Shown: piece after piece, positions 13,301 through 23,331 of the stretch
Position numbering within the stretch: position 1 is the stretch's first letter
How the letters are laid out: every line of letters starts with the position of its first letter
Assembly (NCBI GenBank): GCA_019802505.1
Contig: JAFMOC010000002.1
Span: 7,251,001-7,315,000, forward strand
Source: Corydoras sp. C115
Lineage: Eukaryota; Chordata; Actinopteri; Siluriformes; Callichthyidae
Direction: 5' to 3'
DNA length: 64,000 nt
Position numbers and translations under genes: made by a program
Notes under the pieces: model-generated
Told to the model about the DNA's origin: nothing
What the model saw: the letters and a program-made list of their open reading frames with translations, nothing else
Databases searched by the model: none

Positions 13301-15357
13301 ATCAAGGAGATTATTCTGATTAAGAAATTTGGAGACCTGTGTGGATACCACCCGTTCAAGTGTTTTAGACAGGAAAGGTAAAACCGAAACAGGTCTGTAG
13401 CTCTCAACCAAATTTGGGTTGAGCGTAGGTTTTTCGAGTAAGGGTTTGACTATGGCCTGTTTGAAACAATTTGGAAAAGTACCAGAAGTGAGAGAGGAGT
13501 TAATGATGTGTGTGAGTGCTGGTATGATGGAGGAGGCGATGGATTGAAGAAGGTGGGATGGGATGGAATCAAGGGGGCAAGTAGTTGGGTTACTGGCAAG
13601 AAGAATTTTGCAGATGTCAGATTCTGCGACAGGGGAGAAGGAGGAGAGGGTTGGAGGGTTGGATGATTAAAGATAAGAGCGGCACGGTGGCTTAGTGGTT
13701 AGCACGTTCGCCTCCCGGTGCTAGGGATTCCCGGTTCGAATCCCAATCTGGATGGAGTTTCCATATTCTCCCCGTGTCCGCGTGGGTTTCCTCCGGTTTC
13801 CTCCCACAGTCCAAAAACATGGATCAGGTCTATTGAATTTTCCAAATTGCCCCATATAGAGTGTGTGTCTGTGTGAGTGAGTGTGCCCAGCGATGGATTG
13901 GCGCCCTGTCCTGGGTCTACCTACCCAGCGCCCGAAACGTTCTCCCCTGGATGGGCATAGGGAACCCCACCGCGACCCTACTAGAGGATAAAGCAGGAGA
14001 TAATGGATGATTAAAGATAACCAGATTAAGGTCCCATATCAGACAAAGGTGGCACCTCAGAATTGTTACCATGTAAACCGAGAGGAGTAGGCTGAGCTGA
14101 GCTTACATGCCGTTTGTTTTGGTATGAGTGAACCATACAAATGTCATATGAAAGTCACCTTTGGCTAACATGACGTTTGTTGCAGTGACATCGCGCAGCC
14201 AGATGTGACCCACATCCATATGCTATCTAGACAGGGTCCTTTTTGTGAAGTATGTTCTCCAGCTATTTTGGAGATGCTTATTTTCTCCTGAGCATAAATG
14301 TGTAGAGGGATTAGTCTAAATGTTTTCTCTGCAACACTCTTTTGATCTTTGTTTGATGTTTTCCCACCTTCCTCTCACACAACGTGAGCCGGGTTATGCA
14401 ATTTAATAATTAAAAACAGTGGCGCGGCACGGTGGCTTAGTGGTTAGCACGTTCGCATCTCAGCGCTAGGGATTCCGGTTCGAATCCCCATCTGGGTGGA
14501 GTTTCCATGTTCTCCCTGTGTCTGCGTGGGTTTCCTCCGGGTTCTCCGGTTTCCTCCGACAGTCCAAAAACATGCATCAAGTCAATTGAATTCTCAAAAT
14601 TGTCCCATATAGAGTGTGTCTGTGTGAGTGAGCGTGTGCCCAGCGATGGATTGGCGCCCTGTCCTGGGTCTATCTGCCCAGCGCCCGAGATGTTCTCCCC
14701 TGGATGGGCATGGGGAACCCCACCGCGACCCTAATAGAGGATAAAGCGGGAGATAATGAATGAATGAAAAACAGTGGCTGTATCATGAGCACGAAACAAA
14801 TGAATAAATGATCTCAATAGTGTACGATAATTATGATTTCTCGATTCCAGCAGCAGAATACACACATCAATATTTATCACGCCAAAAGACATCGGTAGAA
14901 AAAAACAAATGGCAAAAATGCACACAATTAATTGTAATAAATGAATGACAAGCAGCATAAACACAATTTATACACGATAAACAAACCAATGACAAACATA
15001 ATGGCTAAAGCGAAGCCACGTTGTGATGACGTCATACTCAACAATGAATGACAACATAACTTAAATAAACGTAGAAACGCAAGGTACTGTATGTTTAGTA
15101 AAACTATGTTAAAGATAAAACCCATTAGTTACAGAATCTTTACATTAATAATCCGCGGCAGCGCGCGCAATAACATATGCACCGCTTTTCTATCGGAATC
15201 TGAAACACAGTGCATTTGGAATTTGCGTTATTCAGTTCGAAATTAGAATAAATGCAGAAGTCGTTTTCTTTCTCACCAAAACAACGAGACTGTCGACATC
15301 CACAGACGGTAAACCCCAACTGCCTTTCCAACAAAACAGCTCCATGGGGGCCGCCAT
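1309..15357 (-). CDS. mtx1: Metaxin-1 (outer mitochondrial membrane import/SAM-associated protein), 8 exons
   Basis: Coding exons, 5' to 3' on the minus strand: 15277-15357, 9640-9709, 9087-9166, 8403-8495, 3569-3751, 2312-2388, 1604-1761, 1309-1529. They join in frame to 320 aa, close to the usual length of MTX1. The start MAAPMELFCWKGSWGLP and the next exon (ARFAGAPLK, KISNPW) match the metaxin-1 N-terminus. Exon 7 (SLDAYVFGHLAPLL) is the GST-C-like metaxin domain. The last exon carries a C-terminal membrane anchor (ILSILVAVGAMLSYAVLSGI) followed by an acidic end, AEDEE. Metaxin-1 is known to be anchored in the outer mitochondrial membrane, to pair with metaxin-2 and to support import and beta-barrel assembly. 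The start lies in a strong Kozak context (GCGGCC follows the ATG). All splice sites are GT..AG. Intron 1 (5.6 kb), intron 4 (4.7 kb) and intron 6 contain mobile elements. Identification as metaxin-1 rather than metaxin-3 rests on the N- and C-termini. Confidence 0.95.
1932..2250 (-). mobile_element. SINE (common family), mtx1 intron
   Basis: Nearly complete antisense copy in the intron between mtx1 exons 6 and 7. It carries a deletion near the tail end, where the conserved stretch with CCCATGCCCATCC is missing. Confidence 0.85.
6236..6335 (-). mobile_element. Old SINE fragment in mtx1 intron
   Basis: Diverged antisense fragment of the head half: it keeps AACATGCAAATTACACCC, GGGATTCG and the AGCACTGAGAG end. 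Confidence 0.5.
6830..7085 (-). pseudogene. Degenerate Tc1/mariner-like transposase fragment
   Basis: One minus-strand frame, broken by several stop codons, reads LTWPSIPPDLYPIKQL, then QCMDAPPRNF and later SFRVLVKFMP. This resembles the C-terminal catalytic part of Tc1-like transposases (WPSxSPDLNPIExLW, then MPRRV). The last D of the DDE triad would be in PPDLYPI. It lies in mtx1 intron 4 and is clearly dead. More of the element may extend to ~7350, but I cannot define its ends. Confidence 0.6.
9922..10266 (-). mobile_element. SINE with target-site duplication, mtx1 intron 1
   Basis: Full-length antisense copy flanked by the duplication GCAGACCATAC (9911-9921 and 10267-10277). It lies in the large first intron of mtx1. 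Confidence 0.9.
11831..11957 (+). mobile_element. 5'-truncated SINE, mtx1 intron 1
   Basis: Tail-side fragment only, from the AGTGTGTGCCCAGCG stretch to the GGATA end, with a run of C inside. Confidence 0.8.
12146..14060 (-). mobile_element. L2/CR1-like LINE fragment (reverse transcriptase), interrupted by a SINE
   Basis: Minus-strand frames show reverse-transcriptase motifs: SYRPVSVLPFLSKTLERV, then DPNQSSFRCGHSTETALLSV, LLDLSAAFGKVNHQILLSTL and the C-terminal WWNDLPNSV with KMHLFNK. The left end (12146-12190) is the typical fish L2 3' tail, on the opposite strand GATAAAAGC-type sequence with ATTTACATTTACATTTAG. The frames are broken by shifts and deletions; for example the AAFD of the active site reads AAFG. 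A SINE splits it at 13677-14005. It is an inactive copy inside mtx1 intron 1. Confidence 0.85.
13677..14005 (+). mobile_element. SINE nested in the LINE fragment
   Basis: Full-length copy flanked by the exact 15-bp duplication GATGATTAAAGATAA (13662-13676 and 14006-14020). It inserted into the older LINE, which dates it as younger. Confidence 0.95.
14424..14766 (+). mobile_element. Full-length tRNA-derived SINE (reference copy for the family)
   Basis: Flanked by the 12-bp duplication AAAAACAGTGGC (14412-14423 and 14767-14778). The head has an RNA polymerase III A box (TGGCTTAGTGG) and B box (GGTTCGAATCC), so it derives from a tRNA. The body contains CCTCCGGGTTCTCCGG, CCAAAAACATG, a GTGTGTCTGTGTGAG patch and CTGGATGGGCATGGGGAA. 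The tail is short GAAT/ATGA repeats. Unit length is about 340 bp. Confidence 0.95.
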
Positions 15358-15437
15358 CTTAACCAACAAAAATAGCCATTGACACGGAAGTGATCACATT
15401 CTCACACGTTCTCTTTTTCATTCTCTTCATTCTTTTT

Positions 15438-15480
<43 letters not shown>
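15438..15480. repeat. (ATC)n microsatellite
   Basis: About 14 uninterrupted ATC units, roughly 80 bp upstream of the mtx1 start codon, in its promoter region. Confidence 0.95.
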
Positions 15481-15481
<1 letters not shown>

Positions 15482-15535
15482 ACCAAGATTCTTTTAAAAT
15501 TTAACCTTATTAAATAAAACAAATGTGTACAATAC

Positions 15536-15863
15536 ACAGGCGGCACAGGTGGCTTAGTGGTTAGCACGTTCGCCTCTCAGCGCTAGGGAATCCCGGTTCG
15601 AATCCCCATCTGGAAGGAGTTTCCATGTTCTCCCCATGTCTGCGTGGGTTTCCTCCGGGTTCTCCGGTTTCCTCCCACAGTCCAAAAACATGGATCAAGT
15701 CAATTGAATTCTCAAAATTGCCCCATTTAGAGTGTGTCTGTGTGAGTGAGTGTGTGCCCAGCGATGGATTGGCGCCCTGTCCTGGGTCTATCTGCCCAGC
15801 GCCCGAGATGCTCTCCCCTGGATGGGCATGGGGAACCCCACCGCGACCCTAATAGAATGAATG
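15536..15863 (+). mobile_element. SINE upstream of mtx1
   Basis: Full-length head with a short tail, flanked by AAATGTGTACAATAC (15521-15535 and 15864-15878). It sits about 180 bp upstream of the mtx1 start codon. Confidence 0.95.
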
Positions 15864-17193
15864 AAATGTGTACAATACTGGTAGAGTAACACATAGTATA
15901 AAAAATTTACAAATTGTTATATTGTATATTAATTCAAATAATATTTTATGTGTAATTTACGTTTTGAGGGTTTTTTTTAAATGTTTTATTGCTTTTTGTA
16001 TTTTACCGGTTTACAATTTATATTAGTTCATTATATTCCCTGGATAGTATTATATTGTATTTGCATCCCCTGATTAGAACCTTAAATTTGGCTGAGCATA
16101 ACATAAGCACAACATAAGAGAAAAGAGGAAAGTTTATCATAAATTTTAAAATGATTACACATCATTTTCCACTAAAATGTAAAAAATTACTCTGCTTATG
16201 CCATACATATCTTATATTGTGTCCATGTGTTTATTTTTATGACTATACAACAGTCGCATATTTCATTATAGTTTGGTTGTTAATTTCAAATAGGTTTTTT
16301 TTATTTTATTTTATTTTTTAAGTTTTTTAAAATATAAAATAATTGGCATACTAATTTAAATATAGACATTGCTTTTCAAGAATTGGGTAGAGGGAAAAAA
16401 TAGTCCTGTTTTGCCTTTAGCCACTATTTCACTTTGTGATGTTTGCTGAAATTGACATTGTTTTAGTGTATTAAAAGAAGATCATTCTAATAAATCATCT
16501 TATCACAGGAGCAATGTGTGGAATTACAGGAGCAATTATTCGTGTGGAAAGAAAAACTACTTATTTTAATGGACTACTAAATAGTCTGACAGCATGTGAG
16601 TGGGAAATGCCATTTCAGCTTAACCAATGGGTTATTTTCCTTTTTCTTTGCTTGCCAAATAACCAATATTTTCTCCAGTAGCCATTTAAAAACCCTGTGA
16701 TGTATTTTGAGAGTTTTACATTCATTTAATTCATTAATTAGTTGATTTGACCATCATATAAATCTAACAAAGAATCTCAGTCTTTGTTGAAATGTGATGT
16801 AGCTGTAGCAAATAATGTTTAAGCCTTTTTTATGATGCAGTTGTATAACATGTGCAAGATATAGTTTTGTATGTGCAGAAGAATGTAGTGCTTAATATTA
16901 GATTTCATTTGTACTGGAAGAATCTATCATTACTGCTGCCAAGACATGGGCCGGAAAACATTCAAAAGACATGAGATCATATATTGTGTTCAGAAATTGA
17001 GTGGAGCTAAGTGGAATTCTCTGAATGACATTAAGTCACAATAACTGTTCCCTTATGTTTTCAGACCTTTCTGAACTTATGCTTGCTTTGTAAGTTTTTT
17101 CATGGGAAGGTATTATATTCACAGATATAACAATAAAAATATCTTGTACTATTCTGTTTCCAGCATACAGATAATTTTTAATATTTGGGCTTA

Positions 17194-17198
17194 ACTGA

Positions 17199-17281
<83 letters not shown>
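17194..17281. repeat. (TA)n microsatellite
   Basis: About 40 TA dinucleotides without interruption. Confidence 0.95.
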
Positions 17282-17285
<4 letters not shown>

Positions 17286-17375
17286 CTTCTATTATTTAAA
17301 ACATATCTAAACTTATATTACTTGTTCAAAGAAAAACAATGTAGTGCTAGTTACATGAGAGTCATACAAGCATAC

Positions 17376-17645
17376 ATTACATACATTTACATTTAATCAT
17401 TGAGCAGACGCTTTTATCCAAAGCAATTTGCAAATGAGAACATCACAAGTCAGTTATGAAGAAAACCAGCTACACTGTAGAATTATGAAATCTGAACCTG
17501 TACCCCCCTCCCCACAGAGTGAGAATTAACTCCTTGGTGGAGGTGGAGTCACCAGATGGCAATCATCCTGAATGTATTTTGAAAAGATAGAGTTAAGGTA
17601 AGAGGGGGAAGATCCAGAAATGGTCCTGTAGGATTCACTATGGTC
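17376..17645 (-). mobile_element. L2-like LINE 3' end fragment
   Basis: Antisense copy of the LINE 3' end: ATTTACATTTAATC, the GCAGACGCTTTTATCC stretch, then diverged coding end (GAAGATCCAGAAATGG). It is similar to 12146-12470 but with internal deletions. Confidence 0.7.
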
Positions 17646-18582
17646 CCTGCAGACATGGTTCAATATGCTTGGTGTGTAGAAACATCACTAGCCTGCCTGC
17701 ACAGAAACTGCAGACCTCACAAAAAACATTTGTAACAAATTGAAAGTTTGATTATGAGCCAGGTCTTCTTTTCCAAAATGAGTGTCAGACCTCACAAATC
17801 CTCTTTTAACTAATTGAACACATATTCCCATGGACACACTTTGGAAAAATTTCCTTGAGCTGCGAATAACGCCTGAGCTGTAACTCAGTAACTCTGTAAA
17901 TAAAAAAAATTATACCTAAACATTTCATTATCTGTATATAGGTGTCCTGCACTGTTGATGCTGCTCAGCCGCTTAAGAGGGATGAGTCCCCCACTGAGCC
18001 TTGGTCCTCCCAAGGTTTTTTCCTTAAAAACCAGCATACCACACCTCAGGTAGCAGGCCACAATTCTAGCCACAGAGTAAGCACCACCCATAGAAGCTGT
18101 CATTCAACCACAAAGCTAATATACAGTACTATTCAGCTGGAAGCTGTATGACTTTCTACACTTGACACAGCCTTAGCTCCTAAAGTATGATGACCAGCAT
18201 AGGCAAGAAGAAAAATATAAGCAAGGGCTGTGCGCTGAAAATTGAACGACTTATATATATGCACTGTTGTTCCCCTTGAAAGGTCACATTAACAATGCCA
18301 TTGTCCCTGTGCAGATGCTCAAGAGCTTTAAGAACTAAGATTAAGAACAATAATTATATAGAAGTAACATTGCTACACCTGCATCCAAATATGACGACAA
18401 AGCACAATGGTTTAACAAGAAATATGCAGAGAAATAAATTGGCCACGTTATGTAATTATAAACCAAAACACAGAGTATATAGAATAAAGTGCATCCATGG
18501 TATAAGTGGAGCTGATAAAATGGATAATTTGTAATTAAGTGGTTATGATATACTATAATTATATACTGACATGTCTATATCC

Positions 18583-18712
18583 ATTCATCCATTATCTTCC
18601 GCTTTATCCTATATTAGGTTCACGGGGGGGTTCCCCATGCCCATCCAGGGGAGAACGTTTCGGGCGCTGGGCAGATGCACCCAGGACAGGGCGCCAATCT
18701 ATTGCTGGACAG
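18583..18712 (-). mobile_element. Truncated SINE upstream of the MUC1-like gene
   Basis: Antisense tail half only; the tRNA-like head is missing. Confidence 0.85.
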
Positions 18713-19722
18713 TAAGAAAATAAATTTGAAAATGAGCTAAAACAAACCAGCTGAGTGTAAGTAACAATGAAAAATTAACACAGTAAAGAAAGTCATAGAA
18801 AGGTAAGTATAAAAATAAAAGCCATGCTCTCTCTGACAGCATGCATCTCTCTGGAATCCGGCTATGAAGAGTATACAAAACAGAGGCTTAAATGCCCTGA
18901 GGTATAATTTCTTTTGGGGTAGGGAATGCAGGGTCAGCCCAGGTCCTTTCCTCAGAACAGGAGATTTAGGCCATAGATTTTGTCTATCTCCCAAAGGCCA
19001 AGAAAGTGTATTTTTTAAAAAGCCAGAACTGCGGTAAGATTGGAGGAAAGTACTTGTGTTGCTAGTGGATGGCATGAGGGCATTAACATTGTTGGTGGCT
19101 GGCACAACCTTTAAGACCGTTGACTACAACAGATCCCCGTTCACAAAGCCAATTGTGGCCATAAACTAGGTAGTGGGAAAAAAGGCCTGTCGTATTGTTA
19201 ACCAAATTACATAGTTTAGAAAAGGGTACTGAACACTGAATTACCAGGGCAGGGAGCTGAACAATCCCATGAGTCCTTAGTTTGGAGGTCCATTCTGTTA
19301 CATCGTACCTAACAACAAGGAGGAGTTAGGGTCTACAGAGTAAACCTAAACAAACAAGTGTGAACCTACACAGAGCTACACAGGATTATAGGTCAAATTA
19401 CAGAATAAATAGACCTAAACAAAGTTTTTTTGCCCAAACAGACAGGATACTAGCACAAACAAAGTATAGATAATTTGAATTAGATTGCTTACAGATTCCT
19501 TACACTTCACTTCCCTTTCTTCTTTAAATAAGTTATCCACATGAATCGTGGCTCACTGAGTAAGCATATGGGCCCCACCCAGCTGGCTGCAGTACCTGTT
19601 CAGGTGCTCAAACAATAAAGGAACTGTTCATGCTCATACTGAGGCATTACATCTAAACCACTGTTTCATCAGTACAGAAGCTGAGCAGCACCATTTTCAG
19701 GATTTCACTTTTTTAATCTTAT

Positions 19723-22700
19723 ATGGATCTTCCAAAAATGCTACTATATTGGATTATTGGGCTATCACTGTGTTTTTCAGGTAGGACATATATGAATTTC
19801 TATTTATTCCAATAATTAAAGTAATGTGAAAGAAAATACAATTCTCAAAAAAAAAAAAAAAAAGATTCTCAAACATACAACTGTTAAACAGGAGTGATTT
19901 ATTTTATTTTACATCTATACCTACAAATATGCATTAAACATTTTGAAATGCTTGCATTTTTAAAAAAATGGAAAAATAAAATAAAAATTGCATAACTGAA
20001 AGAATTTTAGAATTAAATGAAAAACACAAAAATGCTTGAGTGACTGATTTGAGCACATTAAACACACACACAAACGTATATATATTTCACTTTTCTAAAT
20101 CACTTTTTAGACACTTGTCTAATTTTCACGCAGTTCTTTATTTTTATTTTATACATTATAAGTACAACATTCTGGCCACTTAATAAAGATTAACATGGTT
20201 ATAATTTATGTTCTTGTTTTCTCTTTAGGTGTAATTTCACTTGACAATGTCGGTACAGCTCCAGAAGTCACAACAGAAAAAGTTTCAGCCTTTATTATTA
20301 GCATCAAAATCATGAACCGCATCTATAATGACTCCCTCAAGAATCACCAATCACTGGACTATAAAACACTAAGACAGGAGGTTAAAGATGTGGTAGGAAG
20401 CATTGATTTTTCAAAACTAAGTTTAAGGATTAAGCTTCCATAAATTAACATTTTAATTGATTTCACAACAAAAACAGAATTTTTTTATTTGTTTTAATCA
20501 TATTTGTGCAAAATTCTATTAAATGCCAAAAAATGTTGCATTTAGTAACTTTTCCATAAAGTACTGGCAACTTTTAGAAGTTTGAATATATTACTTTGCA
20601 GTCTATTGGCTATAGCATTTGTTAATGTGTATTTATTGTGAATATGATTGAGGTGTAATCTCAACTTTTCTGTTCAGTTTTCAAGTACTTATAGCCATAC
20701 ACCATCAGCTCAGTATCAAGACATTGCTGAGATGAATTTTAGGTAAATATGTTTTGAAATTAAATGAATAGTGCTACACAATTTATTTATAACTTTTGTT
20801 ATTTATTAATACTGATATTATTATTTATTAATAAAATGTATCATTGTCATTTGGCTGAACTTTTTTATAATGAAAACAAATTTTGTTAATTTTACAGTAA
20901 TGGATCTGTGATCGCCAATTCTACCGTGCTTTTTCGAACTAACAGGATCAATCAAGACACTTTGAAAGATATATTTCTGACTAATTATCAACAACATCCC
21001 TCTCTGATGCTCGATGTAAACATCAGCTATACAAAAGGTAAAATGTTTTGTACATACATACATGTAGTTTGCTTTATTCATTGGGGTATTTTAATAGTGA
21101 ACACCTTATACTAATGACCACAAAAAATTATATGCAGTTCTATATGCAGAAAAAAAATAACTAAACCGTAGTCATAAAACAGTCTAATACACCAGTACCA
21201 AATAATAATACTTTGATTTATTTGAATTTACATTTACATTTAGTCATTTACTTAAACTGTCCATATGATTTGTCTTTCATTCACAGACATAGAACCCATT
21301 CCTGTTACACAGCCCTTTATGCAAAACATTTCTGACACTTTTCTTGAAGTGATTGCATCAAAGACTACAAATACCATTAAACCGAGCACCAAAGATTCAT
21401 CTCTGACAAGCTCTGTGTCACCAGCAATGCACGAGCATCAACCATCCACCAGTACTAGCCACTCTACACCCAATGATGTACATAAAACCACATTGTTCAC
21501 CAGTACTAGCCACTCTACACCCAATGATGTACATAAAGACACATTGTCCACCAGTACTGGCCACTCTACACCCAATGATGTACATAAAGACACATTGTCC
21601 ACCAGTACTAGTCACTCTACACCCAATGATGTACATAAAGACACATTGTCCACCAGTACTAGCCACTCTACACCCAATGATGTACATAAAGACACATTGT
21701 CCACCAGTACTAGCCACTCTACAACCGATGATGCACATAAAGATACATTATCAACTAGGATAAGCCTCTCAACCAGTGAGTTCATACCTACTAAAGTGCC
21801 ACACCACTCTACTGAAAAACAATCCACATCCTATGGTCCTTTGGCCAGCTCTGAGGGAAAAGTAAGCCAAAAGACCATGAGCCCTGAAAGCTCAATATCA
21901 GAAGCAGAACAAGTTGTACCAGCCTGGGGCATTGCTATCTTGGTATTGGCAGCTATTATCCTCTTCTTCGTCTTGCTTCTCATCATTTTGCTGGTGAGCA
22001 TCAAATAGACCTCCACATTCAGATATCAGCTGACCTGTACAGAACTGTAGTAGTAGTAGTAATAGTATGCATTTTAAGTATGTATTGCCTAGCTTTTCTA
22101 TGCTTTGGAACACTGTGAATATAAAGATGAAAAATATGTGATATGTCATAAAAAAAACTGATGTTATCATTTTTTGTGTGATATATTTAATAGCTTATTA
22201 GTGTTGAGCACATTGATGTCCTCTTTTTATATAATAAACATTGTGGGTCTGGCAGTAAAGTTTTATTGTAATGAAATGGAAAATAAAGCGTGCTCCTCCT
22301 CACAGTTGCTGTGTTGGTGTTGTTGGTGGAGACAGCGTGGGTTCATGAGCATCTCTGATCCAGAGCCTATAGCCTATTATAACCCAGACATACCTTTGTA
22401 CTCCACTCACAGCACGTTTGACTCGCACAACGGCAAGTCAGTGGTGAGTGAATCTCTGTCTCGGTTCTATGTAAAGTGTACTTAATTGATTTTTTTATTA
22501 ATACACAAAAATGAAGTTCATCATGGTAATGAAAGGAACACCATCCCTTTATTTTCATGCTTTTTTACCATTCAATTTGTTTATCAATAACAATTGTCAC
22601 CAATTTATAAAAGCATACAAATACAATTAAATAAAATTCAAAATTAGTCAAAAAAATTAGAGAGCCATTAAGATAGCCTTTACTAAAATTAATGTCCCAG

Positions 22701-23244
22701 TAACCCAATACCAGACCTTTTGATACTAATAGCCACATCAACAATTACAATTTTTGACACAATTACAAAATCACTGAGTAAGTATGACTATTAAGAAATG
22801 GTGTCAAGGAAAGTAATGTTGCCTGGTCTTTTTGCATGATGACATGTTTGGAAAGACATCAAAATACAGACCTCAACATAACTGAAATTTTCATAGTGAA
22901 ATCTTAAGGGAGATCATCATTACTACATATTCAATGATGATGTCAAAATCAATTTTTGTTCAATGGGTTTTTTTTTAGTTTAAGCAGACACTTATTCAAA
23001 CTTAGCTGCAGTATGTGCACATAAGGCAATTTAGAAGTTGTACATTTTTATTTGAATAATTATTTTTGGTAAATGGTTGCTTGCTTAACATTCTTGAGAT
23101 GTCATTAAAAAAACTTAAACTATTATCTGTTCATTGGGCTGTAACCATAGAATTTTATTTGTGGAAAGAGCACAGTAGAACTAGGGAGGAGGTGGGAGGC
23201 GGAGCTGACGACAACAATGTTGGTTAATTGTATCTAATTTATGT

Positions 23245-23331
<87 letters not shown>

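Larger units (their letters stand above)
15879..19722. other. Intergenic DNA between mtx1 and the MUC1-like gene
   Basis: Divergent intergenic region. It holds a (TA)n tract, an old L2-type tail and a SINE fragment, listed separately. No thrombospondin-type reading frame or other exon is visible. The promoter of the MUC1-like gene should lie just left of 19723, but no convincing TATA box can be fixed. Confidence 0.5.

Noticed and set aside
15438..15480. ATC repeat as a CRISPR-like array
   Set aside because: It is a simple trinucleotide microsatellite without spacers, in a vertebrate genome.
17940..18060. Sequence GAGCCTTGGTCCTCCCAAGG and neighbours
   Set aside because: It resembles text common in fish LINE 3' regions, but the match is short and I could not set boundaries, so it is not listed as an element.
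21418..21827. Long open frames on the minus strand and in the other plus frame across 21418-21827
   Set aside because: They are artefacts of the 51-bp repeat, whose length is a multiple of three, so all frames lacking a stop in one unit stay open.
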